DNA of 64,000 bases from Wylensekiella montiformis (GCF_009697385.1 NZ_VUNL01000001.1:186001-250000), one strand, 5' to 3'; shown: positions 8,653-17,357, counted from the stretch's first letter. The notes: generated by a model not told the origin, from the sequence alone. Translations and numbers: made by a program.

Positions 8653-10386
8653 TTATCTCCTTCCGCAACCGTTCATCAATACGGTCATCTTCTCCATAAC
8701 GGCATTTTCCTGCGTCCGGATCTGCCGCAGCTTTTTGGACAACTCCTCATACTGCTTGACCATTTCCCGTTGCTTTTCCATCGATATAACGGGAATCTCA
8801 ATATCGGCCAAGTCTTTCAAAGAAAGCATGCTAAGTGTCATACCTTTAGAAAAGGCATCCAGAGCCTGCCTGCCTCGTTCGCTGTTCAAGAACATCATGG
8901 CATAAGTCGGATTCACCTTGTCCGACTTGAATCGCAAATAGTACAGATTCCCGTTAGCCAGAACTTTCGTGCCGGTTTCAGGCATGATGGCTACCTTGAA
9001 TGGGGCCGTTCGGGAAATCAGCAGATCACCGGCCTGCAGCAGAGACTTTTGATGCTTCTCGTCTATTTCTTTCAGGTACGGCAGGTTATCAGATACTTCG
9101 TTATTTTCGATATGCTTGAGCATAATATATTGATATTCTGTTGGCTCGTCACTTGCCCAATCTTCCAGCTGTGATGATTTTATATTGCCGCCACGGCAAA
9201 CCTCAGCCAAATCGCCCAGCTTTTCAGGATTTTCCAAAACGGACAATTTTCCCCGGAAATAGGCCGACGGCATCCATGTATAATCCTTTTGCTCCATCTG
9301 TCCCAAATCAACGATTTTATTGTGTTCAGAATCGGACTTCTGCCCGTACCAGAATACAATCTGGTCGATATCAGCCAGACTCAGCTTGGTACGTCCTTTC
9401 ATCCGTACGCCCATTTCGCTAGCATCCACCATATTGACATTCCAGTTGTTCTCACTAAATACCAGCAGACTAATTTTGACGCCAGTTCCTGCAAGGATAC
9501 CCGACGGAAGTGAAATAACGGCTTCCAGACGACCTTCATCGGTCAGTTGTTTTCGAAGCATGATGTCGCGTCCTATAGAAAACAGCATCCCGTCAGGAAC
9601 GACAACTACTGTCTTTCCTCCTTCCCGTTGGCTGCAAAGAGCCGAAAGCGTATATTCCCAATCCAGCCGCTGAGAAGGACGGGTTCTGGCCAATCGTTCT
9701 TTTAATCGGGGATAGAGTTTTTCAGAAACACCTGCTCTTCTTACCCCCATGGGCGGGTGAGAAAATACTTTATTCGCTTCCAAGCCTTTATAATCTTGCG
9801 TTAAAACATCGCCCTGCTCTACCTCAAAGGCATTGTTGGCAATGAATGCACGAACATTAGCGACGACCTGATTCTCCCTGTTATATTCGATACCAATGGC
9901 TCTGGCTACCTGTTTCTCAGCTGCAACAACAGCTAAAAAACCGCCTATTCCTGCACAATGTTCTAATAAGGTATCTTCTGCATTGAGGTCCAGGATTTTA
10001 GTTCCCAACATGGATAGTTCGTATGGTGTGCTATTCTCACAGCTACGGTAGTTAAGTTCTGCAGGGTCAAGATACTGCGAAACAGCTTTTAATTCTTTCT
10101 GTCCTGCCGCATTACTAAAATCTTTGATGACGTCCCAATTCTTGCCAACGAAGTCCAGCAATCTGGCCTTGACTGAATAGTTCTTCACACTGTCATCAAC
10201 ATCCTTTTGCAATTCTTCCGCGGAATCGATATCCTTTTCTCTGGTGATATACGACAAACTTCCTAATAGAATATAATCCGCAGCCTGTTCCATCTCCTTG
10301 CCATGTCGGATAGCTATGTCTCGGCCGATACCTGCTACCTGTGCAGTATCTACATCTGTTAAGTGATTGAATTTCTTTGCTGCCAT
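8653..10386 (-). CDS. Degenerate N6-methylase fused to a single HsdS-like target-recognition half
   Basis: First gene of the cassette (577 aa). Residues about 1-380 follow the HsdM fold: motif I region LLEHCAGIGGFLA near 145 resembles the FxGxG AdoMet loop, and the neighbouring VVVVPDGMLFS and VISLPSGI strands match the methylase core. The catalytic NPPF/Y, however, reads SHPPM near residue 210, so the adenine-flipping Asn and the aromatic residue are lost and methylation is unlikely. Residues about 389-577 form one target-recognition domain plus a helical coiled coil, a half-HsdS. I infer an accessory specificity or regulatory subunit riding with the active HsdM-HsdS-HsdR. It could instead pair with HsdM as a second recognition unit. 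An annotation of plain N-6 DNA methylase would hide the lost motif. Confidence 0.85.
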   Translation of the reverse strand: MAAKKFNHLTDVDTAQVAGIGRDIAIRHGKEMEQAADYILLGSLSYITREKDIDSAEELQKDVDDSVKNYSVKARLLDFVGKNWDVIKDFSNAAGQKELKAVSQYLDPAELNYRSCENSTPYELSMLGTKILDLNAEDTLLEHCAGIGGFLAVVAAEKQVARAIGIEYNRENQVVANVRAFIANNAFEVEQGDVLTQDYKGLEANKVFSHPPMGVRRAGVSEKLYPRLKERLARTRPSQRLDWEYTLSALCSQREGGKTVVVVPDGMLFSIGRDIMLRKQLTDEGRLEAVISLPSGILAGTGVKISLLVFSENNWNVNMVDASEMGVRMKGRTKLSLADIDQIVFWYGQKSDSEHNKIVDLGQMEQKDYTWMPSAYFRGKLSVLENPEKLGDLAEVCRGGNIKSSQLEDWASDEPTEYQYIMLKHIENNEVSDNLPYLKEIDEKHQKSLLQAGDLLISRTAPFKVAIMPETGTKVLANGNLYYLRFKSDKVNPTYAMMFLNSERGRQALDAFSKGMTLSMLSLKDLADIEIPVISMEKQREMVKQYEELSKKLRQIRTQENAVMEKMTVLMNGCGRR

Positions 10387-10437
10387 GATCAGGACACATC
10401 CCTTCTTATGCTGCTATATACATGCGTATTTCCATTG

Positions 10438-10451
10438 TGTTGTCTACAACA
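10438..10451. promoter_or_regulatory. Downstream operator-like palindrome of the restriction cassette
   Basis: TGTTGT-CT-ACAACA, a perfect 6+6 palindrome. It lies about 20 bp past the -10 hexamer in the initially transcribed region. The 21 bases starting here match those at 10529 in 18 positions. The binding protein is not identified. Confidence 0.5.
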
Positions 10452-10470
10452 TTTTATGTTTACGGTTCTT

Positions 10471-10499
10471 ATTATATATATCGATACGATTTTTGTCAA
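10471..10499 (-). promoter_or_regulatory. Consensus sigma-70 promoter of the restriction-modification cassette
   Basis: On the minus strand TTGACA (10499-10494) and TATAAT (10476-10471) are both perfect and are separated by exactly 17 bp. The first gene starts at 10386, leaving a leader of about 75-80 nt with AGAAGGG ahead of the ATG. A promoter this strong for a restriction operon would normally need restraint, which fits the palindromes on either side. Confidence 0.85.
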
Positions 10500-10528
10500 A
10501 TGCTGGTAAAAACATTTATAAAACATTT

Positions 10529-10542
10529 TGTTGTCGATAACA
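10529..10542. promoter_or_regulatory. Upstream operator-like near-palindrome of the restriction cassette
   Basis: TGTTGT-CG-ATAACA, matching the downstream palindrome with one arm change and the same ATTTTAT tail. It lies about 30 bp upstream of the -35 hexamer. The two sites are 91 bp apart, so a bound repressor could bracket the promoter. Confidence 0.45.
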
Positions 10543-10554
10543 TTTTATAATAAA

Positions 10555-10594
10555 AAGGAGGTTCGCAAACTCTTTTAGGTCTGCAAACCTCCTT
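10555..10594 (-). terminator. Terminator of the EAL-domain gene
   Basis: Arms 10583-10594 and 10555-10566 pair at 11 of 12 positions; on the minus strand a TTTTTATTATA tract follows. It separates the EAL gene from the restriction cassette promoter. Confidence 0.8.
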
Positions 10595-10610
10595 ATTGTT
10601 TGGCTGGGCG

Positions 10611-13253
10611 TTATTTCACAGCCTCTTTTCTCTCATTTTCCTGCTTCATCTGCGCTTCCAGCTCAGCGACCTGAGCGGGAGCAATATCCCTTACCTTCCG
10701 GAGCAGGTTCTGAAGGTATTCTCTCTCCCTTGCCAGCGGGGTGATGTCTTCCATGATCAGATACAGCAGAGTCCGCATGTGCTCCGCATAGATGATACTG
10801 ACCCGGACCCGCAGCCAGAGGCGTCTGCCTTCTGCGCAGTCGCGCCGCAGTTCACATTCCTTCGTCTTGCCGGATTCCCGGGCCGCATGGATGGTTTGCC
10901 AGAATACCGGCTGGTCTTCTTTTGCAATGTGGTCGAGGACCGTGTGCTCCGGACCATACACGGTTTCCCGCGAATCGCCGAAAAGCTGGAAATATCCATC
11001 GTTCGCTCTCAGGATCTCAAGATGGTCTCCCACCAGCTCATAGAGGCCGATCGCTCCGCCGGAGCTGTTAAACAGGACGGTCAGCTGAGCGGAAAGATTC
11101 ATCATATCTGTCGTATCCTCCGGCCCCAGATGCACCTTGGCCGGCGCATGCTGGTGTCCTTTGCTGACCAGCTCTTCATAGACGTCCACTGGCACAGGCT
11201 TGGAGAAAAAATAGCCCTGTACACATTCGCAGCCGATCGTGCGCAGGAAATCCACCTGCTGCTGGGTTTCAACGCCTTCGACAATCACGGGAATGTGAAG
11301 CCATTTGGCCATGCGAACCACGGAATTCAGGATATTTCCGCCGCGGCCGTGGTCTTCTTCGCCCGAATCCGCGAGGAATTTCAGATCAATTTTCAAAATG
11401 TCCACCGGCATATCCTTCAGCATGTTCAGCGAAGAATACCCGCTGCCAAAATCGTCCATAAGGATGGGAAATCCCTTTGCCTGCAGTTTCTTGGTGATCT
11501 CTATGATCTGCTGCGGATTTTCCACATAGGCGCTTTCCGTAAGCTCCAGCTCCAAAAGGCGCGGCGGGATATCGTATTTGCGGATCAGGGATTCAAAAAC
11601 CTGAACAATGTTCGGGCTATAAAAATCAATGCGCGAAACATTGATCGATATCGGCAGGACAGGACGTCCCTCGTCAATATCCTTGCGCAGCTGTTGGCAG
11701 GTACGCTCCCAGACATACTTGTCCAGCTGATAAATAAATCCATTGCGCTCAAAAATCGGAACAAACTTGATCGGTGAGATGAATCCAAGCTGCGGGTGAA
11801 GCCAGCGAACCAGCGCCTCCGCGCCGACAATCTTCTCGCTCATGAGATCGTACTTCGGCTGAAAATAAACGACGAACTCTCCCCGTTTCAGGGAGCCGTG
11901 CATATTATTGACAATAACCTGTTCATTGACGATACAGTCCCGCATATCTTCATCGTATTCGCCGCATACGACCAGTCCGTTGCGCGCCGCCTTGGACAGC
12001 CCCATCGCCGCCCGATCCAGCATGGTAGTCACGGACATTTCCGGATCATGAACCGTATAGACGCCAAAATAAAAGTCGATGCGATAATCCAGTGCAAAGG
12101 ACTCGGCCAGCATCTGCAGAGAATGAATCAGATGACTGCGCACTTCCCCTTCCGTCGGATAGCAGAGCAAAAAGTTGTCCGCATACAGCCTTCCATAAAC
12201 ACAGGGCTCCAGACGTATGCTCTTGAGAAAATGCGCGACATATTTCAGAAGGCGGTCCCCTGTCTCCTCGCCGAATAAATCATTAATTACCTTGAAGCGA
12301 GCGATGTTGAAGCGCATAATCTCAAACTCCCGGTCCGGTTCCTGCGCAATCACCTCAGCCGCCCGACGGCAAAAGGCCTTTTTATTGTACAGGTTGGTCA
12401 GACGGTCATGACGGAGATTGTGCAGGAAAGAAGCATGCGTCTGCTTGAGAGGCGAAAGATTGGTAATGACGGCATTAAACGCTCCAACTCCCGTCGTCTT
12501 ATCAAACAAATATCGCCCGCATTCCATGCACCAAATATAGCTGCCATCCTGACGGCACATCCGGTACTCGACCTGATAACTGTCCGAATTCATCAGATGG
12601 CGCTTGATCTCTGCCTGACTGGCCTCAAAATCGCAGGGATGAATCAGATTCGCCAGCCGGTCTTTCAGCCGCAGACTGAAGGATTCGCCATCGGGATAGC
12701 CCAGCATACGCCAGAGCTCATCACTGAAATAATCGATCGGCAGCTGGCTGCCCGTATGATACTGAACATACGCGCAGTTCACATAAGAAGCCACCATATC
12801 CATAACTTCATCCATGGAGGACTCTTCGCCTTCGCCGCGGTTCATCAGATGGGCGCTCACCACCTGATAAGTAAGCTCCCGCCGGACATCGCGCTGAAAG
12901 TGAAGTCCGCAGATTCTGCGCCCATCCGGCGTGTCGCGGAACATAACCAACACCTGCTGCATATTGCGCATGCGATCCGTCGTCGAGTACACTACACTGA
13001 CCCGCACCGTCATACCGGACGGCGACGGCTTCGCTACGCCGCTCATCTTCGTCACCCGGCATGCTTCAATAATATGGTGCATGCGGCGCAGGAAGTGCTC
13101 CGCTTCCTGCGGTCCCCGTGCATAATGCTCCGACTTAATGCCGAATACAATCACATCCTCCGTGAAGAGCTGCCGGAGTTTCACGACATTTCCAAACTCA
13201 TAATATTCCCGTAACAACGTTTTCGCCAAGACGACTGTCTTGCTTGACTCCAT
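10611..13253 (-). CDS. PAS-GGDEF(degenerate)-EAL signalling protein, probable c-di-GMP phosphodiesterase
   Basis: Cytoplasmic signalling protein (880 aa). I place the start at the ATG at 13253 (ATGGAGTCAAGC) preceded by GAAAGGACGAAGG; an in-frame start at 13301 is less likely. Order: SnoaL-like domain (about 1-130), PAS (about 165-275), GGDEF domain (about 290-445), EAL domain (about 455-700), second PAS (about 730-850). The GGDEF signature reads YADNF near residue 358, so cyclase activity should be lost. The EAL domain keeps EALVRW, the Asn of INVS, Glu of ELTES, the DDFGSG pair, Lys of LKID and EGVE, so it should hydrolyse c-di-GMP. The two PAS domains and the SnoaL-like fold presumably sense unknown ligands. 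No membrane segment is seen, and the gene is transcribed alone. Confidence 0.92.
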   Translation of the reverse strand: MESSKTVVLAKTLLREYYEFGNVVKLRQLFTEDVIVFGIKSEHYARGPQEAEHFLRRMHHIIEACRVTKMSGVAKPSPSGMTVRVSVVYSTTDRMRNMQQVLVMFRDTPDGRRICGLHFQRDVRRELTYQVVSAHLMNRGEGEESSMDEVMDMVASYVNCAYVQYHTGSQLPIDYFSDELWRMLGYPDGESFSLRLKDRLANLIHPCDFEASQAEIKRHLMNSDSYQVEYRMCRQDGSYIWCMECGRYLFDKTTGVGAFNAVITNLSPLKQTHASFLHNLRHDRLTNLYNKKAFCRRAAEVIAQEPDREFEIMRFNIARFKVINDLFGEETGDRLLKYVAHFLKSIRLEPCVYGRLYADNFLLCYPTEGEVRSHLIHSLQMLAESFALDYRIDFYFGVYTVHDPEMSVTTMLDRAAMGLSKAARNGLVVCGEYDEDMRDCIVNEQVIVNNMHGSLKRGEFVVYFQPKYDLMSEKIVGAEALVRWLHPQLGFISPIKFVPIFERNGFIYQLDKYVWERTCQQLRKDIDEGRPVLPISINVSRIDFYSPNIVQVFESLIRKYDIPPRLLELELTESAYVENPQQIIEITKKLQAKGFPILMDDFGSGYSSLNMLKDMPVDILKIDLKFLADSGEEDHGRGGNILNSVVRMAKWLHIPVIVEGVETQQQVDFLRTIGCECVQGYFFSKPVPVDVYEELVSKGHQHAPAKVHLGPEDTTDMMNLSAQLTVLFNSSGGAIGLYELVGDHLEILRANDGYFQLFGDSRETVYGPEHTVLDHIAKEDQPVFWQTIHAARESGKTKECELRRDCAEGRRLWLRVRVSIIYAEHMRTLLYLIMEDITPLAREREYLQNLLRKVRDIAPAQVAELEAQMKQENERKEAVK

Positions 13254-13326
13254 GAACCTTCGTCCTTTCAGGAAAGGTGCTGCATTGACACCCTTTCCCA
13301 TTCCTGCTTGTTATCCATTACATACA

Positions 13327-13335
13327 ATTATAGCA
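13327..13335 (-). promoter_or_regulatory. Extended -10 promoter of the EAL-domain gene
   Basis: TGCTATAAT on the minus strand is an extended -10 (TGnTATAAT), 74 bp before the chosen ATG. No good -35 is visible. Instead, 15 bp upstream, 13347-13357 repeats 11 bases of the restriction-cassette palindrome. Confidence 0.6.
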
Positions 13336-13448
13336 TAATCGTTCCCTAAAATGTTGTGGAAATTTTTCCGATAACAGAAAAAGGATTTTGTTGCAAAAGC
13401 CCGTTCTTTTATCCGATGATAAGGGGCTAAGACTCCCGCCACAGAAAA

Positions 13449-13483
13449 AAAGAACCACCGCACATCGTGTGCAGTGGTTCTTT
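13449..13483 (-). terminator. Terminator of the YabE-like gene
   Basis: A 16-bp stem (13449-13464 with 13468-13483, one mismatch) and a 3-base loop, followed on the minus strand by a run of seven T. Confidence 0.88.
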
Positions 13484-13500
13484 CCTTAATATATCCCCGC

Positions 13501-14319
13501 TCAGTCGAGCACATAAACCTCGACATTGCGCCGGCCAAAATTCATGGCCTCGCCGTAGCTTTCCATGCAGAGATCGATACGGTCGCCGACAATGGCTCCG
13601 CCTGTATCCGCAGCAATGGCAATGCCGTAGCCGGGGATATAAACGCGGGATCCCAGCGGAATGACCTGCGGATCCACGGCAACAACGCCGCGGGCAGCCA
13701 TGATTCCCATAGCCGTGAGTCCGCTTCCGCTCCCATCTGTCGGCAGATAAGCTGTAGCTTCCATCATATATACAGCACGATAACGCATCATGCCACTTTC
13801 GGTCTGTACAGATGGTTTTCTTTGTTCTTCACGCTGAATCGCCAGCACCTGCTGTTTTGCAGCGCTGTCTCTGACTTCTATATCCAAGTTTTCCTGAATT
13901 TTCGCATCCAGTCCCGGAGCCGCTTCCACGTCCTCCAGATTATAGCCCTGCTCAATCAGGGCATCGCCTACGGTCTGTTTACTGGTCATGAACTCCTTCT
14001 TCTGACCATGATACGATACGGTTACCGGGACCGCGCGGTAAACCGTGATTTCCGTTTTCTTATCGTCCACCTTCTGCAGATGGAATTCATCGTTGGCGCT
14101 GAGTTTCACGCCTGCCCGGGCAAGAACAAATTCCGGACTCGTGTGCGTAGTATTCGTAGTGATTGTGCGCCCATCGACATGGATGGACACCTGGTGCATA
14201 TTGGTTGGAATGCTGGTACGTGTAAAGCCTGTCGTCAGCAGCATCATCAATGCCAGCATCAGACAGAGAATCAGCTTTTTTTCTTTGGTGTTTCCTATAA
14301 TCCATTTCGTCAAACTCAT
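13501..14319 (-). CDS. YabE-like exported protein, DUF348 plus 3D domain
   Basis: 272 aa. A membrane anchor or uncleaved signal (about 17-33) is followed by a DUF348/ubiquitin-like stretch (about 40-150), then a charged linker and a C-terminal 3D domain (about 185-272) with the motif D-x-GGAIVGDRID that gives the family its name. The 3D fold is related to the MltA lytic transglycosylase barrel and to the resuscitation-factor-type proteins YabE/YocH, so a role in peptidoglycan turnover at the cell surface is likely. No G5 domain or complete RpfB lysozyme-like domain is present. It stands as a single gene between two hairpins. Confidence 0.85.
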   Translation of the reverse strand: MSLTKWIIGNTKEKKLILCLMLALMMLLTTGFTRTSIPTNMHQVSIHVDGRTITTNTTHTSPEFVLARAGVKLSANDEFHLQKVDDKKTEITVYRAVPVTVSYHGQKKEFMTSKQTVGDALIEQGYNLEDVEAAPGLDAKIQENLDIEVRDSAAKQQVLAIQREEQRKPSVQTESGMMRYRAVYMMEATAYLPTDGSGSGLTAMGIMAARGVVAVDPQVIPLGSRVYIPGYGIAIAADTGGAIVGDRIDLCMESYGEAMNFGRRNVEVYVLD

Positions 14320-14445
14320 TAAAAGCCCCCTTCTAAGCTTTCGTGAAGAACTTCAAGAAGTATACCATGCGGAAAACCTCTTGTCAAATTCATCGCGACT
14401 ATTCTCCCACTTCAGGCTGAAAAAAAGATGAAAAATGGGAAACGC

Positions 14446-14486
14446 AAAGTGGTGGACCACTCTTTTTCGAGTTTGTCCACCACTTT
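14446..14486 (-). terminator. Hairpin downstream of tatD
   Basis: Arms aaagtggtggac (14446-14457) and its complement (14475-14486) pair over 12 bp. It lies just past the tatD stop at 14504; the T-tract is short, so termination strength is uncertain. Confidence 0.6.
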
Positions 14487-14503
14487 TTCAAAATTTATGT
14501 CAT

Positions 14504-15283
14504 TCAGTCCGAAGTAAGGCCATATAAATTCTCCGCATTGCGTGTCGTCTGTTCAGCCACTTCTCCCAGCGGAATCCCCTTAATTTCGGCGACTTTCTCC
14601 GCTATGAAGCGCACGAAAGCCGGTTCATTCTGTTTGCCGCGCATCGGGGCCGGCGCCATATACGGGGCATCTGTCTCAAGCAGCAGACGCTCCAACGGCA
14701 TCTGCCGGACGATTTCGGGCAGGCGGGCCGCATGTTTAAACGTCAAAGGGCCGTCAACCCCCAAATACCATCCCATTTTCAAAAGGTCCTGCGCCATCTC
14801 CCAGCTTCCGGAGAAGCAGTGCAGAACACCGGAAAGCCCCCGCCCCTCCCGCTTCAGGATAGCCAGCGTGTCGCCATGTGCCTCCCGGTCGTGGATACAT
14901 ACGGGAAGATGAAGCTGACGGGCCAGATCCAGCTGACGGATAAAAATCTGCTGCTGGAGGCTGCGTTTGTCCGAATCCTTTTCCCAATAATAATCCAGCC
15001 CGATTTCACCGATAGCTACAACGTGCGGCATATCCGTCCAGGCCGCCAAAACATCATCATCCTGTCCGGTCATGGGAAACGCCTCTTCCGGATGAATACC
15101 GACGCCGGCGTAAACACCATCAAATGCCCCTGCCAGCTCCACAGCGCGTTCCGAGGATTCCAGCGTATCGCCCATGTTGATCAGGCGTGTGACTCCTGCT
15201 GCTCTCGCCCGCTCCACTGCATCCTTTTCCTGTCCGCGAAACTTCGCGTCATTCAGATGCGTATGCGTATCGACCCATTCCAT
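14504..15283 (-). CDS. tatD: TatD-family metal-dependent deoxyribonuclease
   Basis: 259 aa, the usual length. A TIM-barrel amidohydrolase-like fold with the metal ligands visible in order: DTHTHLND at the N-terminus, GEIGLDYYW near 95, the HDRE stretch near 130, LHCFSG near 155 and ETDAPYMAP near 205. Members are 3'-5' nucleases or D-aminoacyl-tRNA-related hydrolases; the exact substrate here is open. The start overlaps the metG stop by one base (TGATG), which suggests translational coupling with metG, a pairing common in Firmicutes. Confidence 0.95.
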   Translation of the reverse strand: MEWVDTHTHLNDAKFRGQEKDAVERARAAGVTRLINMGDTLESSERAVELAGAFDGVYAGVGIHPEEAFPMTGQDDDVLAAWTDMPHVVAIGEIGLDYYWEKDSDKRSLQQQIFIRQLDLARQLHLPVCIHDREAHGDTLAILKREGRGLSGVLHCFSGSWEMAQDLLKMGWYLGVDGPLTFKHAARLPEIVRQMPLERLLLETDAPYMAPAPMRGKQNEPAFVRFIAEKVAEIKGIPLGEVAEQTTRNAENLYGLTSD

Positions 15284-17220
15284 CAGCGCACCTCTGTGCC
15301 GGCAGGCATGTCTACCTCAACCAGACGCAGCTGATTGCCGTCGGCAGCTGCCAACACCATACCTTCCGAGCGCACTCCGCGCAGTTTGGCCGGCTTGAGA
15401 TTGGCAACGAGGACGACATGACGGCCGATGAGCTCCTCGGGCCGATAATACGGCGCAATTCCCGATACGACCTGACGCGTTTCCGCGCCCAGTGAAACGG
15501 TCAGTTTCAGCAGCTTATCTGCTTTCGGCACAGGCTCAGCCGTCAGAATCTCCGCCACACGGAGCTTCACCTTGCCAAACTCCTCCATGCCGATCACGCC
15601 GTCCGGCAGCCTGGAAGCAGGCTCAGCTGTCTTTTTTCCACTCTTTCGGACAGGTTCCGGTGACGCCGGCGCTTCTTTTTCCACCTCGATGCGCGGGAAC
15701 AGCTGCTCCGGCTTACCGACACGGAGATCATTCGGCGTACCGCCCCATTCCCGGATATCCGCAAGCTGAACGGCGCTAAATTCCTGCGGCAGATTCAACT
15801 GCTTCCAGATCCGCTCCGCTGTCACCGGCATAAACGGCGAGATCATGATACCGATATGGCGCAGAGACTCGACAAGATTATACAGGACATTCGATAACTC
15901 CTGTTTTTTATCCGGATCTTTGGCCAATGCCCACGGAGCCGTTTCATCGATGTATTTATTGGCCCGGCTGATGAATGCCCATACTTTCTTTATCGTCAGG
16001 GACAACTCCATCTTTTCCATGTTTTCTTCAAAGAAACGAACCGTCTCGGCTGCATCAGCTTTCAGCGAGCGATCCGTTTCCGTCTCGCCCTGCGGTGCAA
16101 AAACCACGCCCTGCTGGAATTTGCCGACCATGTTCAGCGTCCGGTGAAGCAGGTTGCCCAGATCGTTGGCCAGATCGCTGTTGATACGCTGGATCAGTGC
16201 ATCCCGGGAGAAGTTTCCATCCTGCCCCAGGTTAATCTCGCGCAGCAGGAAATAACGGATCGCGTCGGCACCAAATTCCTCAATAAGTCCAATCGGATCT
16301 ACGACATTGCCCTTGGATTTCGACATTTTATCCCCATCGACAATCAGCCAGCCGTGACCGTAAACTTTTTTCGGCAGCGGCAGATCCAGTGCCATAAGGA
16401 TGCACGGCCAGATGATCGTATGGAACCGGACGATTTCCTTGCCGACCAGATGAAGATCTGCCGGCCAATATTTCTGAAACTTTTCCGGATCGTCAAGGAA
16501 GCCAATCGGCGTCAGGTAATTTGTGAGCGCATCAAACCAGACATAAATAACGTGCTTCGGATCAATAGGGACAGGGATCCCCCAATCAAAGGAAGTACGT
16601 GAAATGCAGAGATCATCCAAGCCCTGCTTGATGAAATTGATCATCTCATTGCGGCGCGAAACCGGCTGGATAAAATCCGGATGTTCCTCAATATAAGCGA
16701 GTACGCGATCCGCATACTTGCTCATTTTAAAGAAATACGCCTCTTCCGAAACCTCCTGCACCGGGCGGTGACAATCCGGGCAGCATCCATTTTCATCGAG
16801 CTGATGCTCCGTCCAATAGCTCTCACACGGCGTGCAGTAAAGTCCTTTATAGGAGCCTTTGTAAATGTCGCCCTTCGCATAGATACGACGGAATACCTCC
16901 TGAACCACCTGCTCATGCCGTTTCTGTGTCGTGCGAATAAAATCATCATTGCTGATGTGAAGAAGTTTCCAGAGATTCTGAAAGCCGGCAACAATTTTGT
17001 CCGTATATTCAATCGGGCGGATTCCCGCTTCTTCCGCTTTCTGCTGAATCTTCTGCCCATGTTCATCCGAACCGGTCAGAAAAAATACATCATAGCCGGC
17101 CAGCCGCTTAAAACGGGCGATGGAATCCGCAATGGTCGTGCAGTACGCATGGCCGATATGCAGTTTGGCACTCGGATAGTAAATGGGCGTCGTGATGTAA
17201 AACGGTTTTTTCTCTGTCAT
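15283..17220 (-). CDS. metG: Methionyl-tRNA synthetase
   Basis: 645 aa. Charges tRNA-Met. The class I signature KLHIGHA lies near residue 21 and DKMSKSKGN near 298. A two-pair Cys knuckle (CTPC and CCPDC, about 127-147) fits zinc-binding MetRS. An anticodon-binding helical domain (about 390-510) and a C-terminal tRNA-binding OB fold (about 540-645, RQVVSGIAPYY) complete the long form. AAGGAGGATCATGTTTC precedes the ATG. Upstream, the rsmI terminator is followed by a -10 hexamer, so metG-tatD appears to be its own transcription unit. No T-box is evident in the short leader. Confidence 0.97.
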   Translation of the reverse strand: MTEKKPFYITTPIYYPSAKLHIGHAYCTTIADSIARFKRLAGYDVFFLTGSDEHGQKIQQKAEEAGIRPIEYTDKIVAGFQNLWKLLHISNDDFIRTTQKRHEQVVQEVFRRIYAKGDIYKGSYKGLYCTPCESYWTEHQLDENGCCPDCHRPVQEVSEEAYFFKMSKYADRVLAYIEEHPDFIQPVSRRNEMINFIKQGLDDLCISRTSFDWGIPVPIDPKHVIYVWFDALTNYLTPIGFLDDPEKFQKYWPADLHLVGKEIVRFHTIIWPCILMALDLPLPKKVYGHGWLIVDGDKMSKSKGNVVDPIGLIEEFGADAIRYFLLREINLGQDGNFSRDALIQRINSDLANDLGNLLHRTLNMVGKFQQGVVFAPQGETETDRSLKADAAETVRFFEENMEKMELSLTIKKVWAFISRANKYIDETAPWALAKDPDKKQELSNVLYNLVESLRHIGIMISPFMPVTAERIWKQLNLPQEFSAVQLADIREWGGTPNDLRVGKPEQLFPRIEVEKEAPASPEPVRKSGKKTAEPASRLPDGVIGMEEFGKVKLRVAEILTAEPVPKADKLLKLTVSLGAETRQVVSGIAPYYRPEELIGRHVVLVANLKPAKLRGVRSEGMVLAAADGNQLRLVEVDMPAGTEVR

Positions 17221-17357
17221 GAAACATGATCCTCCTTAATACGCAACCCCGCTAAACTACATGCAGCAACGATTTTCTTCATGAATGCCGCTGCATCGCC
17301 CTTACATGAAAAATAACCAATCGGTCTCCGCTGACGCTTGTCCTCCTGGATTTTCAT
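17217..17357 (-). CDS. Possible 46-codon leader ORF ahead of metG
   Basis: ATG at 17357 opens a 46-codon frame (MKIQEDKRQRR...) ending in an ATGA overlap with the metG start. It is basic at the N-terminus. No Shine-Dalgarno precedes it, and I recognise no family. The overlap with metG is the only argument for it; it could equally be an untranslated leader. Confidence 0.25.
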   Translation of the reverse strand: MKIQEDKRQRRPIGYFSCKGDAAAFMKKIVAACSLAGLRIKEDHVS

